Shown: positions 1-9,391 of the stretch, in pieces
Layout of the letters: every line of letters starts with the position of its first letter
Numbering within the stretch: the first letter of the stretch is position 1
NCBI RefSeq assembly: GCF_001613125.1
Contig: NZ_BDBT01000006.1
Span: 1 to 64,000 of the forward strand
Direction: 5' to 3'
Length of the DNA stretch: 64,000 nt
From: Nocardia shimofusensis NBRC 100134
GTDB lineage: Bacteria > Actinomycetota > Actinomycetes > Mycobacteriales > Mycobacteriaceae
Notes under the pieces: generated by a model
Told to the model about the DNA's origin: nothing
Databases searched by the model: none
The model's input: only the letters and a program-made list of their open reading frames with translations
Program-made: the position numbers and the translations under genes

Positions 1-636
1 GTCCGGCCCTCGCCCGCGCCGGTCGCGCCCCCGGTACCGGCCATGGGTGGGTACGGTCCACCGGCGCCGCCCCCGGCTGCCGGTGCCGCGGACTCGGGTA
101 CACAGCGCAAGCCGACGCTGATGCTGGCGGCCGTCGCGGTGGTGGCCGTGCTGGCCCTCGCCGTGGTCCTGCTGCTCACCCGCGGCACCGACGGCGACGA
201 AACCGCCGCGCCCCCTTCGGTTCCGGCGTCCGCCGAGCCCGCGCCGCCGGACAACACCACCGACGCCGGTGACGCCGAGCCGACCACCGGCGCGGCGCCG
301 ACCACCACGCCCTCGACGACCACCACGGCGGCCCCTGCGGCCGACGCGGCGCAGTTCGCCCAGAGCTACTACGCCATGCTGCCCGGCGACATCGCCGGCG
401 CGTGGGCGCAGCTCTCGCCCGCCTACCAGGCACAGACCGGCGGCTACGGTTCCTACTCCTCGTTCTGGTCCTCGATCCGCTCGGTGAGCGTGAACAGCGT
501 GACTCCCAACGGGCCCGACCGCGCGACGGTCTCGCTGACCTACGTCAAGAGCGACGGCACGGTGGCGGGGGAGAGCCGTTGGATCAGCGTCACCCGGGAG
601 GGCGACCGCACCCTGATCTCCGGTTCCGGTCTCTGA
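1..636 (+). CDS. C-terminal part of Pro-rich single-pass membrane protein (possible Ser/Thr kinase tail), 5' incomplete
   Basis: The frame is open from the first base of the window, so the gene probably starts upstream. An ATG at 43 is possible, but the Pro-rich coding continues before it. The visible part is a Pro/Gly-rich cytoplasmic linker, one membrane segment (starting at LMLAAVAVVAVLALAVVL), a Thr/Pro/Ala-rich stalk and an extracellular domain of about 90 residues with FAQSYYAMLPGD and SYSSFWSSIRSV. This layout, especially the Trp/Tyr-rich end domain, is common at the outer end of actinobacterial Ser/Thr protein kinases, so the kinase domain may lie just outside the window. That is inference: no kinase motif is visible. 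It could also be a stand-alone DUF4878/NTF2-like membrane protein. Confidence 0.6.
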   Translation, partial: VRPSPAPVAPPVPAMGGYGPPAPPPAAGAADSGTQRKPTLMLAAVAVVAVLALAVVLLLTRGTDGDETAAPPSVPASAEPAPPDNTTDAGDAEPTTGAAPTTTPSTTTTAAPAADAAQFAQSYYAMLPGDIAGAWAQLSPAYQAQTGGYGSYSSFWSSIRSVSVNSVTPNGPDRATVSLTYVKSDGTVAGESRWISVTREGDRTLISGSGL

Positions 637-790
637 GCCCCCGGCCGCGCCGAGGAGGTCCGGGGCGGCGGTAGGCGCCCGCCCGGTTCGGGCCCCACCG
701 TGCCCGGCTCGGGCGATGGTGGGCCGATAGGCTGGAGGCGACAGGCCGGGGACAGCCCCCGGAAGGCTCGGGTCGAGGGGAAATACGCGG

Positions 791-1462
791 ATGACGGGGC
801 GACTCGCCGCGGTCCTGTGGGATATGGACGGGACGCTGCTGGATTCGGAGAAGTTGTGGGACATCGCGGTGCGCGAGCTCGCGGTGGAACTCGGCGGCGT
901 GATGACCGACGAGCTGCGGCACGCGCTGATCGGCGCGTCCGGGCCGAACGCGCTACGGATCGTGTTCAACGGTCTCGGCGCGGATCCGACGCCGCGGGCG
1001 CTGGCCGAGGCCGCCGATTTCCTGGAGTGGCGGGTGGGCCGGCTGATGACCGGCCCGATCCCGTGGCGTCCCGGCGCGGCCGACGCGCTGGCATCGGTGC
1101 GGTCGGCGGGGGTGTCCACGGCGCTGGTCACCAACACCGTCCGCTCGCTCACCGAGTTCGGTCTCGACACCATCGGCAGGCACCACTTCGACGTCTCGGT
1201 CTGCGGCGACGAGGTGCCAGAGGGCAAGCCCGCCCCCGATCCCTACCTGCGTGCCGCGGAGTTGCTCGGCGTCGACCCGCGGCACTGTGTGGCCGTGGAG
1301 GATTCGCCGACCGGCGCTCGGGCGGCGGCCGCGGCGGGCTGCGCGGTGATCGTGGTGCCCTGTGAGATCCCGGTGCCTGCCGGCCCCGGCCGGATGCTGC
1401 GTGATTCGCTCGTCGGCCTGACCGTCGATCATCTGCACGAAGCGCTGCTGCTCAACTACTGA
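791..1462 (+). CDS. HAD-superfamily phosphatase (beta-phosphoglucomutase-like)
   Basis: 223 residues with the complete HAD hydrolase signature. The nucleophile motif is WDMDGTLLDSEKLW (Asp11 nucleophile, Asp13 acid/base). The helical cap follows, then the motif II Ser/Thr region in LVTNT, the motif III Lys in EGKPAPDPYL and the motif IV acid in VEDSPTGARAA. The cap position and the phrase VEDSPTGARAA place it in the phosphoglycolate/beta-phosphoglucomutase-like group. These are cytoplasmic phosphatases or mutases acting on small phosphorylated metabolites, and the substrate cannot be read from the sequence. In related actinobacteria a HAD gene of this type sits just upstream of hisE-hisG. Here three extra genes separate them. 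Confidence 0.85.
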   Translation: MTGRLAAVLWDMDGTLLDSEKLWDIAVRELAVELGGVMTDELRHALIGASGPNALRIVFNGLGADPTPRALAEAADFLEWRVGRLMTGPIPWRPGAADALASVRSAGVSTALVTNTVRSLTEFGLDTIGRHHFDVSVCGDEVPEGKPAPDPYLRAAELLGVDPRHCVAVEDSPTGARAAAAAGCAVIVVPCEIPVPAGPGRMLRDSLVGLTVDHLHEALLLNY

Positions 1463-1605
1463 AGATATGGTTGTCCGGGCGATAACCGGCTGTGTCACAA
1501 GGCAACTGGGCCCGGATAGCTGAAATATCGCCGCTGTGACCGTCTTCACCGATGATCTTTCCGAATCCCGGGCGTGTTCGACACGCCGTGCATAACAATG
1601 TCGAT

Positions 1606-2466
1606 ATGGCATCGATCGGCGTGTTGGACGAAATCGTCGACACCGCAAGGTATCCGCTGCGGGAGCCGGGTGGTGCGCAATGGGAGGCGGCGGTCTCGGC
1701 CGCGCGCGCCGAACTCGCGGAGTCGGGCTGCACCGTGCTGCGTGAGTTCATCCGGCCCGAGCTGGTCGACACCCTGCGCAAGCAGGGCGAGCAGATGGCG
1801 CCGCACGCCTACTACCGCACCGAGCAGGTCAACGCCTACAACATCCCGCTCGACGCCGAACTGCCCGAGGGGCATCCCGGCCGCATCGTGCTCGAACGCG
1901 GCAACGCCTTCGTGCCGCGCGACCGCATCCCCGCCGGCTCGTTGATCCATCGCCTCTACGTCGACGAGTTCTTCCAGCGGTTCGTCGCCGATTGCTTCGG
2001 CCGTCCCGAACTGCACGAATACGCTGATCCGCTGGCCGGGCTGTGTCTGAACGTGGTGGCCCCCGGCATGTCGCACCCGTGGCATTTCGACACCAACGAA
2101 TTCACCGTCAGCATGCTGACCCGCGTGCCGGACGACGGCGGCGTCTTCGAGTACTGCCCGGCCATCCGCACTCCCGACGACGAGCATCTCGACGATGTGC
2201 GCGATGTGCTCACCGGCTCCGGCGATCACCTGGTGCGCAGACTCGACCTGCGCCCCGGCGACCTGCAACTGTTCCAGGGCCGCTACTCATTGCACCGGGT
2301 GTCCACGGTCTCCGGTGCCACGCAACGTCATTCGGCGATCTTCGCCTACACCGACCGACCCGGCGTCATCGGCACCGTCGAACGCACCCGCCAGCTGTTC
2401 GGGCGCGTTCTGCCGGATCACATCGCCGCGGCCGAGGCGGTCCGGAGCGACCGACTACTCGACTGA
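1606..2466 (+). CDS. Fe(II)/2-oxoglutarate-dependent oxygenase (PhyH/BesD-HalD-like fold)
   Basis: About 286 residues from ATG 1606. The frame is open to ATG 1552, but neither start has a clear ribosome binding site. The metal-binding facial triad is visible: HFD (His160, Asp162) within HPWHFDTNEFT, and a distal His near 230 in YSLHRVS. Jelly-roll strands and a late Arg-rich segment that could hold 2-oxoglutarate surround it. In the related BesD/HalD amino-acid halogenases the Asp is replaced by Gly and chloride takes its place. Asp is kept here, so a hydroxylase is expected. The substrate is probably a free amino acid or betaine. It is first of three closely spaced same-strand genes with a methyltransferase and a carnitine-type acyltransferase, so it may add the hydroxyl group that the third enzyme acylates. 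Exact substrate unknown. Confidence 0.75.
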   Translation: MASIGVLDEIVDTARYPLREPGGAQWEAAVSAARAELAESGCTVLREFIRPELVDTLRKQGEQMAPHAYYRTEQVNAYNIPLDAELPEGHPGRIVLERGNAFVPRDRIPAGSLIHRLYVDEFFQRFVADCFGRPELHEYADPLAGLCLNVVAPGMSHPWHFDTNEFTVSMLTRVPDDGGVFEYCPAIRTPDDEHLDDVRDVLTGSGDHLVRRLDLRPGDLQLFQGRYSLHRVSTVSGATQRHSAIFAYTDRPGVIGTVERTRQLFGRVLPDHIAAAEAVRSDRLLD

Positions 2467-2498
2467 GTAAGTTCCGACCCGAAGGGAAACCGAGACAC

Positions 2499-3335
2499 GT
2501 GCCAGTGCCGTTGCACACCACCGGGAAAGCCTCTTTCGACGACATCTACGACCGTCCCGATCCCCGCGAGTACTACGCCCGGATGTCCGAACTGGACTAT
2601 CGCATTCCGGAACTGGCCAAGCCCTTCTTCGAACAGCAGATTCGGGAATTCCGTGCCGTGATGCACGGCTCGCCGGAGGCCGCCGACCCGGTCACCGTGC
2701 TCGACATCGGCTGTTCCTACGGCGTGAACGCCGCACTCATGCGCTTCGACACCACCATCGGCGAGTTGGCCGAGCACTACCGCTCGGCGGGTGAGGCCGA
2801 TCGCGCCGAGCTCGTCGAGCGCGATCGTGCCAGGCTCGCCGCGAAAGACGCGTGGCCCGGCGTCCGTTTCGTCGGCATCGACGCGTCCGGGCCCGCCCTC
2901 GAGTACGCCGAGCAGGCGGGGCTGCTGCACGAGGTGGTGCACGCCGATCTGGAGGCCGCGGACCCCACCGACGACCAGCGGGAGGCGCTCGCCAGGGCCG
3001 ATCTGGTCGTCTCCACCGGTTGCATCGGCTATGTCACCGAGAAGACGATCACCAGGATCGCCGCCGCGCGGCCCGACCGGCTGCCGTGGATGGCGCATTT
3101 CGTGCTGCGCATGTTCGACTTCACGCCGATCGCGGCCGAGCTCGACGCGCTCGGCTATCGCACCGAGCAGCTTCCCGGCCTGTACAAGCAGCGGCGGTTC
3201 GCCTCGCCCGTCGAACAGCGGCAGGTGCTGACGGCGCTGGCCGACAACGAGATCGACACCCGCGGCCACGAAAGCGAAGGCTGGCTGTGCGCCCGCCTGT
3301 TCCTCTCCCGGCCAGACCCCGAACGCCGTCCCTGA
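2499..3335 (+). CDS. Class I SAM-dependent methyltransferase
   Basis: 278 residues from GTG 2499, which has GAAGGGA about 11 bases upstream and begins 32 bases after the oxygenase stop. A Rossmann-fold methyltransferase core is evident: motif I VLDIGCSYGVN near residues 67-77, an acidic strand-2 end in VGIDASG, then LVVSTGCIGYV and MAHFVLRMFDF. The residues before motif I carry a helical segment (FFEQQIREFRAVMHG) typical of small-molecule methyltransferases. No rRNA or DNA methyltransferase NPPY-type motif is seen. Given its neighbours, I infer N- or O-methylation of the small molecule that is hydroxylated and acylated by the flanking enzymes. That is not shown directly. Confidence 0.75.
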   Translation: MPVPLHTTGKASFDDIYDRPDPREYYARMSELDYRIPELAKPFFEQQIREFRAVMHGSPEAADPVTVLDIGCSYGVNAALMRFDTTIGELAEHYRSAGEADRAELVERDRARLAAKDAWPGVRFVGIDASGPALEYAEQAGLLHEVVHADLEAADPTDDQREALARADLVVSTGCIGYVTEKTITRIAAARPDRLPWMAHFVLRMFDFTPIAAELDALGYRTEQLPGLYKQRRFASPVEQRQVLTALADNEIDTRGHESEGWLCARLFLSRPDPERRP

Positions 3336-3536
3336 GACCAGAACTGCCCACGCCGCGCCCCGGTCACCGTCCGGGGCGCCACGCCCGAGCGCGGACCCGC
3401 GCGAGGGCGGTTGGCGAAACGCCGTCGCGTGCCCGAGGATCGTGGACAAGCGTGATCCCCGGCACGAGTGAACCCCTTCCGCAGATTTGCCCGCGCACCC
3501 GTGGCGCGGCGCACCCACCCGATACGAGGAACCGAG

Positions 3537-5354
3537 TTGACCGAACGCACTTTCGCCGCCGAAGACGAACTGCCCCGCGTTCCGCTGCCCACGCTCGAGG
3601 CCAGCGCCGAGCGCTTCCTGCAGTGGTGCTCGCCGTTGCTGACCGCCGAGGAACTGGCCACCACCGAGGCGGCGGTGGCCGAACTGCTCAGCGCCGACGG
3701 GCCGGGGCGCACCCTGCACGCGGCGCTCGCCGAATACGACGCCACCCCCGGCGTCGGCAGCTGGCTCGACCAGTTCTGGCCCTCGCGCTACCTGGGCAGA
3801 CGTGACCGGATCGCGTTGAACGCCAACTTCTTCTTCCTCTTCCGCGACGACACCGTCCTGGCCGCCTCCACCGCGTCCGATCAGGTCTCGCGCGCGGCCG
3901 CCATCGTGATCGCGGCAGTCGACTACAAGCTGGCGCTGGATCGCGAGGAGATCCCGCCCGCCACCCAGCGTGGCAAGCGGCTGTCGATGTGGCAGAACAA
4001 GTACCTGTTCTCCGAGACCCGCATCCCCGGCGCCGAACAGGACTCCGTGCGGGTGCCCTACACCGACGAATGGCCCGGCCCCTCGCGGGAACGCCATATC
4101 GCGGTCTTCCATCGGGGCAACGTCTTCCGGCTCGACGTGATCGGCCCGGAAGGTGTGCCGCACACCCTGGACGAGCTGGGCGAGGGTCTGCGCACGGTGC
4201 TCGAGGCGGGCGCCACGGCTGCCGACGCCGACACCTCCGTGGGGCACCTGACCACCAAGGCCCGCGCCGAATGGGCCGCCGACCGGGAGCTGCTGCGCGC
4301 GGAGCCGGCCAACGCCGCCGCGCTCGACACCATCGAGACCGCGCTGTTCTGCGTGTGCCTGGAGGACTTCGCGCCCCGCGACACCCTGCACGCCTGCGAT
4401 CAGCTGCTGCACGGCGACAGCGCCAACCGCTACTTCGACAAGTCGGTGTCGTTCATCGTCTTCGCCGACGGCAGCGCGGGCATCAATGTCGAGCACTGCG
4501 GACTGGACGGCACCACCATCCTGTCCTTCGTCGACACCCTGCTCGAGCGCACCGCCGCCGAGCACGCCGAGGCCGCGGGCGCACGAGCGCAGGGCACGCC
4601 GGCGGTCGCGCCGATCGAGTTCGGCCTCGACTCCGAACTGCGCCAGCGCATTCTCGCCGCCGCCAAGGACTTCGCCGACTACGCGGCGGCGAATGCGACC
4701 ACGACGGTCAGCTTCACCGAGTTCGGCACCGCCGAGGCCAAGAAGCTGAAGATCTCACCGGACGCCTTCGCCCAGCTCAGCTACCAGCTCGCGCACCGGC
4801 GCAGCAAGGGCCTGACCGGCGCGACCTACGAGTCCATCGCGACCCGTCAGTACCGCAACGGCCGCACCGAGGCGATGCGCGTGATCACCCCGGAGATCAT
4901 CGCCTTTGTCGACGCCATGGTGGACCCGGCGGCCGATCACGAGGCGAGGCTGGCCGCGGCCCGTGTCGCCGCCGACGCGCACGTTGCCCGCGCCCAGCAG
5001 TGCCAGGCTGGTGACGCCCCCGAACAGCACCTGTGGGAGCTGCAGTGGATCCAGCGCCGTCGCGGCGCGGAGCTCGGCGTCACCGAGCCGCTCGCGCTCT
5101 ACGACAGCCCCGGCTGGACGATCATGCGCGACGACTATCTGAGCACCAGTTCGGCGCCGTCGGTGAACATCGAGTACTTCGGTTTCGGCTCCACCAGCCC
5201 GCGCTGCATCGGCATCGCCTATGTGCTGCTGCCGGATCGCTGGAACCTGTACCTGGCCACCCCGACCACGGTCGCCGATCAGATGCACGCCTTCGCCGAT
5301 CAGCTGCGGATCGCGGTGAGCGAACTGGCCGAACTGCTGGCCGCGCCGCAGTGA
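3537..5354 (+). CDS. Carnitine/choline-type O-acyltransferase
   Basis: 605 residues from TTG 3537, preferred because GAGG lies 8 bases upstream. An in-frame GTG at 3468 would add 23 residues without a clear site. The catalytic His motif is NVEHCGLDGTT, matching the family E-H-x-x-x-D-G pattern. The STS motif that helps bind carnitine appears as DYLSTSSAPS, followed by the FGFGSTSPRCIGIAY strand. The N-terminal LPRVPLPTLEASAERFLQW segment is the usual family start, and total length equals eukaryotic carnitine acetyltransferases. Such enzymes move an acyl group between CoA and a quaternary-ammonium alcohol. They are uncommon in bacteria. Placement directly after an oxygenase and a methyltransferase suggests it acylates a carnitine-like product made by those two. 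The substrate is inferred. Confidence 0.85.
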   Translation: MTERTFAAEDELPRVPLPTLEASAERFLQWCSPLLTAEELATTEAAVAELLSADGPGRTLHAALAEYDATPGVGSWLDQFWPSRYLGRRDRIALNANFFFLFRDDTVLAASTASDQVSRAAAIVIAAVDYKLALDREEIPPATQRGKRLSMWQNKYLFSETRIPGAEQDSVRVPYTDEWPGPSRERHIAVFHRGNVFRLDVIGPEGVPHTLDELGEGLRTVLEAGATAADADTSVGHLTTKARAEWAADRELLRAEPANAAALDTIETALFCVCLEDFAPRDTLHACDQLLHGDSANRYFDKSVSFIVFADGSAGINVEHCGLDGTTILSFVDTLLERTAAEHAEAAGARAQGTPAVAPIEFGLDSELRQRILAAAKDFADYAAANATTTVSFTEFGTAEAKKLKISPDAFAQLSYQLAHRRSKGLTGATYESIATRQYRNGRTEAMRVITPEIIAFVDAMVDPAADHEARLAAARVAADAHVARAQQCQAGDAPEQHLWELQWIQRRRGAELGVTEPLALYDSPGWTIMRDDYLSTSSAPSVNIEYFGFGSTSPRCIGIAYVLLPDRWNLYLATPTTVADQMHAFADQLRIAVSELAELLAAPQ

Positions 5355-5490
5355 CCCCGGCTCGCTGAGGTTCGCCCGCGCCCGGTCCGCCGCCGATTTC
5401 CGAGGCGAGGGACCGGGCGCGCGCGTGCGCGCGGGGTGAACCCGGTGGCGTGTGCGGGGCGGATGCCGGGATCTGAGAGAATGTCGACCC

Positions 5491-5754
5491 GTGAAGACTT
5501 TCGAATCCCTGTTCGCCGAGCTGCAGGATCGTGCCGCCACCCGTCCCGAGGGGTCCGGCACCGTGGCCGCCCTGGACGCCGGCGTGCATACCCAGGGTAA
5601 GAAGGTTCTCGAGGAGGCGGGCGAGGTCTGGCTGGCCGCGGAACACGAGAGCGACGATTCCCTGGCCGAGGAGATCTCGCAGTTGCTGTACTGGGTCCAG
5701 GTGCTGATGGTGGGCCGGGGGCTGACGCTCGACGACGTGTACCGACATCTGTGA
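5491..5754 (+). CDS. hisE: Phosphoribosyl-ATP pyrophosphatase HisE
   Basis: 87 residues from GTG 5491. This is the all-alpha NTP pyrophosphatase of histidine synthesis, which hydrolyses phosphoribosyl-ATP to phosphoribosyl-AMP in the second pathway step. The MazG-like metal-binding pattern is clear: [13 protein letters not shown] followed by [14 protein letters not shown], with the conserved acidic pairs. Length matches stand-alone HisE of mycobacteria. hisG follows 52 bases downstream on the same strand, the same pairing as in M. tuberculosis (Rv2122c-Rv2121c). The intervening bases contain GGAAGG ahead of hisG. Confidence 0.95.
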   Translation: MKTFESLFAELQDRAATRPEGSGTVAALDAGVHTQGKKVLEEAGEVWLAAEHESDDSLAEEISQLLYWVQVLMVGRGLTLDDVYRHL

Positions 5755-5806
5755 CGGTCGCGTTCTCCGCTCGATACCTCCACCCTCCGGAAGGACACCG
5801 TTCCCC

Positions 5807-6658
5807 ATGCTGCGCGTAGCAGTCCCCAACAAAGGCTCGCTGTCGGAATCGGCGACCTCCATCCTGTCCGAAGCCGGTTACCGCAAGCGCACCGATTCGC
5901 GCGAACTGAGCGTGCTCGACCCGCAGAACCAGGTCGAGTTCTACTTCCTGCGGCCCAAGGACATCGCCGTCTACGTCGGCTCCGGCGAACTCGACCTCGG
6001 CATCACCGGCCGCGATCTGGCCCTCGACTCCGGCGCCCCCGTCCAGGAACGGCTCGCCCTCGGCTTCGGGCGCTCCAGCTTCCGCTACGCCGCCCCGGCG
6101 GGCAGCGAGTGGAAGGTCGACGATCTGGCGGGCAAGCGGATCGCCACCTCCTACCCGAACCTGGTGCGCGCCGACCTGCGTGAGCGCGGCCTCGAGGCCG
6201 AGGTCATCCGCCTCGACGGCGCGGTCGAGATCTCCATCCAGCTCGGTGTCGCGGACGCGATCGCCGACGTGGTCGGCTCCGGCCGCACTCTGCGCCAACA
6301 CAATCTGGTGGCCTTCGGTGAGTCGCTGTGCGACTCCGAGGGCGTACTCGTGGAGCGCATCGGCTCCGACGCGCAGGACCGGGCCCGCAACCAGCTCATC
6401 GCGCGCGTCCAGGGTGTGGTCTTCGCCCAGCAGTACCTCATGCTGGACTACGACTGCCCGAAGAACCTGCTGGACAAGGCGGTGCAGATCACCCCCGGCC
6501 TGGAGTCGCCGACGGTCTCGCCGCTGGCCGACGAGTCCTGGGTGGCGGTGCGGGCGCTGGTGCCGCGCGGCAAGTCGAACCACGTCATGGACGAGCTGGC
6601 CTATCTGGGCGCCAAGGCGATCCTGGCCACCGACATCCGGTCCTGCCGCGCGTTCTGA
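5807..6658 (+). CDS. hisG: ATP phosphoribosyltransferase HisG, long form
   Basis: 283 residues. The enzyme catalyses the first committed step of histidine synthesis, joining ATP and PRPP. It starts [16 protein letters not shown] and contains the phosphate-binding stretch with [20 protein letters not shown] followed by GSGRTL, which binds PRPP. The length and the last 75 or so residues (from [13 protein letters not shown] through the [14 protein letters not shown] end) show the long form with the C-terminal regulatory ACT-like domain, which gives histidine feedback inhibition without HisZ. GGAAGGACAC upstream provides the ribosome binding site. It forms a two-gene unit with hisE and is followed by a stem-loop. 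Confidence 0.96.
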   Translation: MLRVAVPNKGSLSESATSILSEAGYRKRTDSRELSVLDPQNQVEFYFLRPKDIAVYVGSGELDLGITGRDLALDSGAPVQERLALGFGRSSFRYAAPAGSEWKVDDLAGKRIATSYPNLVRADLRERGLEAEVIRLDGAVEISIQLGVADAIADVVGSGRTLRQHNLVAFGESLCDSEGVLVERIGSDAQDRARNQLIARVQGVVFAQQYLMLDYDCPKNLLDKAVQITPGLESPTVSPLADESWVAVRALVPRGKSNHVMDELAYLGAKAILATDIRSCRAF

Positions 6659-6668
6659 GTACCGCGCG

Positions 6669-6710
6669 CTCGGCAGCGGCCGCTGTGCGCCGCACGGTGA
6701 CGCTGCCGAG
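6669..6710. terminator. Stem-loop between convergent hisG and nuclease gene
   Basis: A perfect 10-bp inverted repeat (CTCGGCAGCG and CGCTGCCGAG) encloses a 22-base GC-rich loop just after hisG. No U-run follows. It lies between two genes that run toward each other, so it may end transcription from either side. Confidence 0.5.
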
Positions 6711-6846
6711 CCCGGTGGTCACAGGATCTGTTCAGGCCGAACACCGCCCGTGTGCGCGGTTTCGCGACGGTGGTGAATCCGGTTGTCGGCGTGGTGCTGT
6801 CGGTGTTGTTGTCCGCTGGCTCCAGCGTCGGACCCGGTGGTGAGGG

Positions 6847-7743
6847 TCAGTCGGAGACGGCCTCGGCCTCGATCTGTTCGAAGGACTCGCCGACCGTCTG
6901 CGGCCAGCCGGGATAGACCGGCGGGGTACCGCCGTGCGCCGGGCACAGCGGTTTGTAATCGCAATAACCGCACAGCCAACTGACGTTCGGCGGGAAATCG
7001 CCGGTGCGCCCGGCTTCCAGGATGGCCGCCCACAGCGCGCCGAGGGTGCGCTCGAAACGATCCAGCTCCTCGCTGTCGGGGGTGTAGGTGAGGATCAGCT
7101 CGTCGGCCAGATAGATCAATCGCAGCTGGGCGGGCAGCACGCCTCGGGTGCGCAGGACCACCAGCGCGTAGAACTTCAGCTGGAACAGCGCTTTGGTCTC
7201 CTGCACCGGACCGGGTGCGCGCCCGGTCTTGTAGTCGACCACCCGCAGCTCCCCGGTCGGCGCCACATCGATGCGGTCGACGAAGCCGCGCGCCGGCACA
7301 CCGTCGGCCAGCTCCACCTCGACCCTGGCCTCCCGTGATTCCGGGGAGAAGCGGGTCGGATCCTCCAGCCGGTAGTAATTGTCCAGCAGCGCCCGCACCT
7401 CGGCCAGAAAGGGCCCGGTGCCCTCGTCGGCGTGCAGTTCGGCGATCTCGGGCTGTTCGGCCAGCACCCGTGCCCAGGCGGGCTCGACGAGTTCGTCGGC
7501 GCGGGCGCGGCCGCGCTCGGGCTGGGGTAGTCCGTAGAGGTCTTCGAGGACCGCGTGCACCACCGTGCCGCGCACCGCTTGGCGCGTGGGTGGTTCCGGG
7601 ATCGCGTCGATCGCGCGCAGCCGGTACTTCAACGGGCATTGCTTGAAATCCGTTGCCCGCGAGGGCGACAGTGCCGGTCTGCGGGCTTGCGCACGCGGCG
7701 GTGTCGAAGGCTCGGCAGGGGGTGTGGACGCGGGCGCTGACAT
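6847..7743 (-). CDS. RecB-like PD-(D/E)XK nuclease with Fe-S cluster cysteines
   Basis: 298 residues from ATG 7743. It is a Cas4/AddB-type exonuclease domain of the RecB family, the counterpart of M. tuberculosis Rv2119. The family start SPSRATDFKQCPLKYRL gives the first Cys. Near the C-terminus WLCGYCDYKPLCPAH supplies three more, the usual C...CxxCxxxxxC arrangement that holds a 4Fe-4S cluster. Between them, GFVDRIDV and LRVVDYKTGR give the catalytic D...D-x-K core, with QLKFYALV as the QxxxY motif. The first 30 residues are a Pro/Ala-rich tail. It diverges from trmI with 48 bases between the starts, matching mycobacterial synteny. The biological role is unknown, probably DNA repair or processing. 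Confidence 0.88.
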   Translation of the reverse strand: MSAPASTPPAEPSTPPRAQARRPALSPSRATDFKQCPLKYRLRAIDAIPEPPTRQAVRGTVVHAVLEDLYGLPQPERGRARADELVEPAWARVLAEQPEIAELHADEGTGPFLAEVRALLDNYYRLEDPTRFSPESREARVEVELADGVPARGFVDRIDVAPTGELRVVDYKTGRAPGPVQETKALFQLKFYALVVLRTRGVLPAQLRLIYLADELILTYTPDSEELDRFERTLGALWAAILEAGRTGDFPPNVSWLCGYCDYKPLCPAHGGTPPVYPGWPQTVGESFEQIEAEAVSD

Positions 7744-7770
7744 ACCTGGCAGGCTATCCGGCGGCACTGA

Positions 7771-8625
<855 letters not shown>

Positions 8626-8676
8626 GCGCTGACGCCCGGCCCGCCACCGGGGGTGACCCCGGCCGCGCGAGAGCGG

Positions 8677-9216
8677 TCAGGAGAGGCAGGGCGCCTGGGC
8701 GAAGCCGAGCAGGGTGCAGGCGCTCCCGTCCGAGATCTTCCAGCTGTCGTCCTCGTGCTGCCAGGTCAGTGGCATCGCGGGGGCAGGGCCGTGCGGGGAG
8801 GTGATGACCACCTGGGCGGTCGCGGTCTCGCCCTCGACGGTGACGTCGGTGACAGTGAAGGTCAGCGCGCCGTACCCGCCGAGGGCGGCGTTCATGGCCT
8901 CGATATTGGCGAGGCGCTTGTCGCCGTCGACGACCAGGCCGGTCTTCTCGGTGGCGGGCTCGGCGGGGTCGGCGAACCGGTCGAGGGTGGCCTGCAGTTC
9001 GTCGGGAGCGGGGGCCTCGTGCGAGTGGCCCTCTTCGCCGGTAGCGGCGGAGGCCGGGCCGGTGGTGGCCGAGGCCGCGCTGGTGGCCACCGCGCTGCTG
9101 GTCGCGGCGGTGTCGGTGGACTCGTCGTCCGAGCAGCCGACGAGTCCGGCGGCCAGGGCGACGACGGCGACGGCGGTGGCGATGCCCGCTCGCAGCGATC
9201 GGGTAGGACGGTGCAT
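8677..9216 (-). CDS. Secreted lipoprotein, LppK/MTB12-like
   Basis: 179 residues from ATG 9216, which has GAAAGG upstream. The signal peptide with lipobox LVGC (AAGLVGCSDDE) predicts cleavage and lipidation at the Cys, anchoring it outside the cell membrane. A Ser/Thr/Ala-rich linker follows with a short GHSHE His patch. The C-terminal domain of about 110 residues has PDELQATLDRFADP, FTVTDVTVEGETA and DDSWKISDGSACTLL, the pattern of the low-molecular-weight antigen MTB12 group that includes LppK (Rv2116), which occupies the same place next to mpa. Function unknown. A weak iron-box-like sequence lies 47 bases upstream of the start. Confidence 0.75.
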   Translation of the reverse strand: MHRPTRSLRAGIATAVAVVALAAGLVGCSDDESTDTAATSSAVATSAASATTGPASAATGEEGHSHEAPAPDELQATLDRFADPAEPATEKTGLVVDGDKRLANIEAMNAALGGYGALTFTVTDVTVEGETATAQVVITSPHGPAPAMPLTWQHEDDSWKISDGSACTLLGFAQAPCLS

Positions 9217-9262
9217 ATTCGGCAACCTTTCGGCGGTGCGAGGGAATGTCTCCCCAGTCGGG

Positions 9263-9281
9263 TTAGGGGAGGCTAACATGG
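9263..9281. promoter_or_regulatory. Weak IdeR/DtxR-like iron box candidate
   Basis: TTAGGGGAGGCTAACATGG matches 14 of 19 positions of the IdeR consensus TTAGGTTAGGCTAACCTAA by eye, with a good central AGGCTAAC. It lies between the divergent lipoprotein gene (start 47 bases away) and mpa (111 bases away). It is weaker than the boxes of the siderophore locus, and binding is not shown. Confidence 0.35.
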
Positions 9282-9391
9282 AGCTCCGCCGCCGATCGCA
9301 AGGCAGATGTGATCACGAAGAAACAATGTCGCAGGGCGAGAACGGTTCGCGCCCGGTAGCGTTGTAAGACCGGGACTGGGAGGAGCAGCAC

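Noticed and set aside
2418..4565. Minus-strand open frame opposite the methyltransferase and acyltransferase genes
   Set aside because: Low-complexity translation without motifs; the plus-strand genes have clear catalytic residues.
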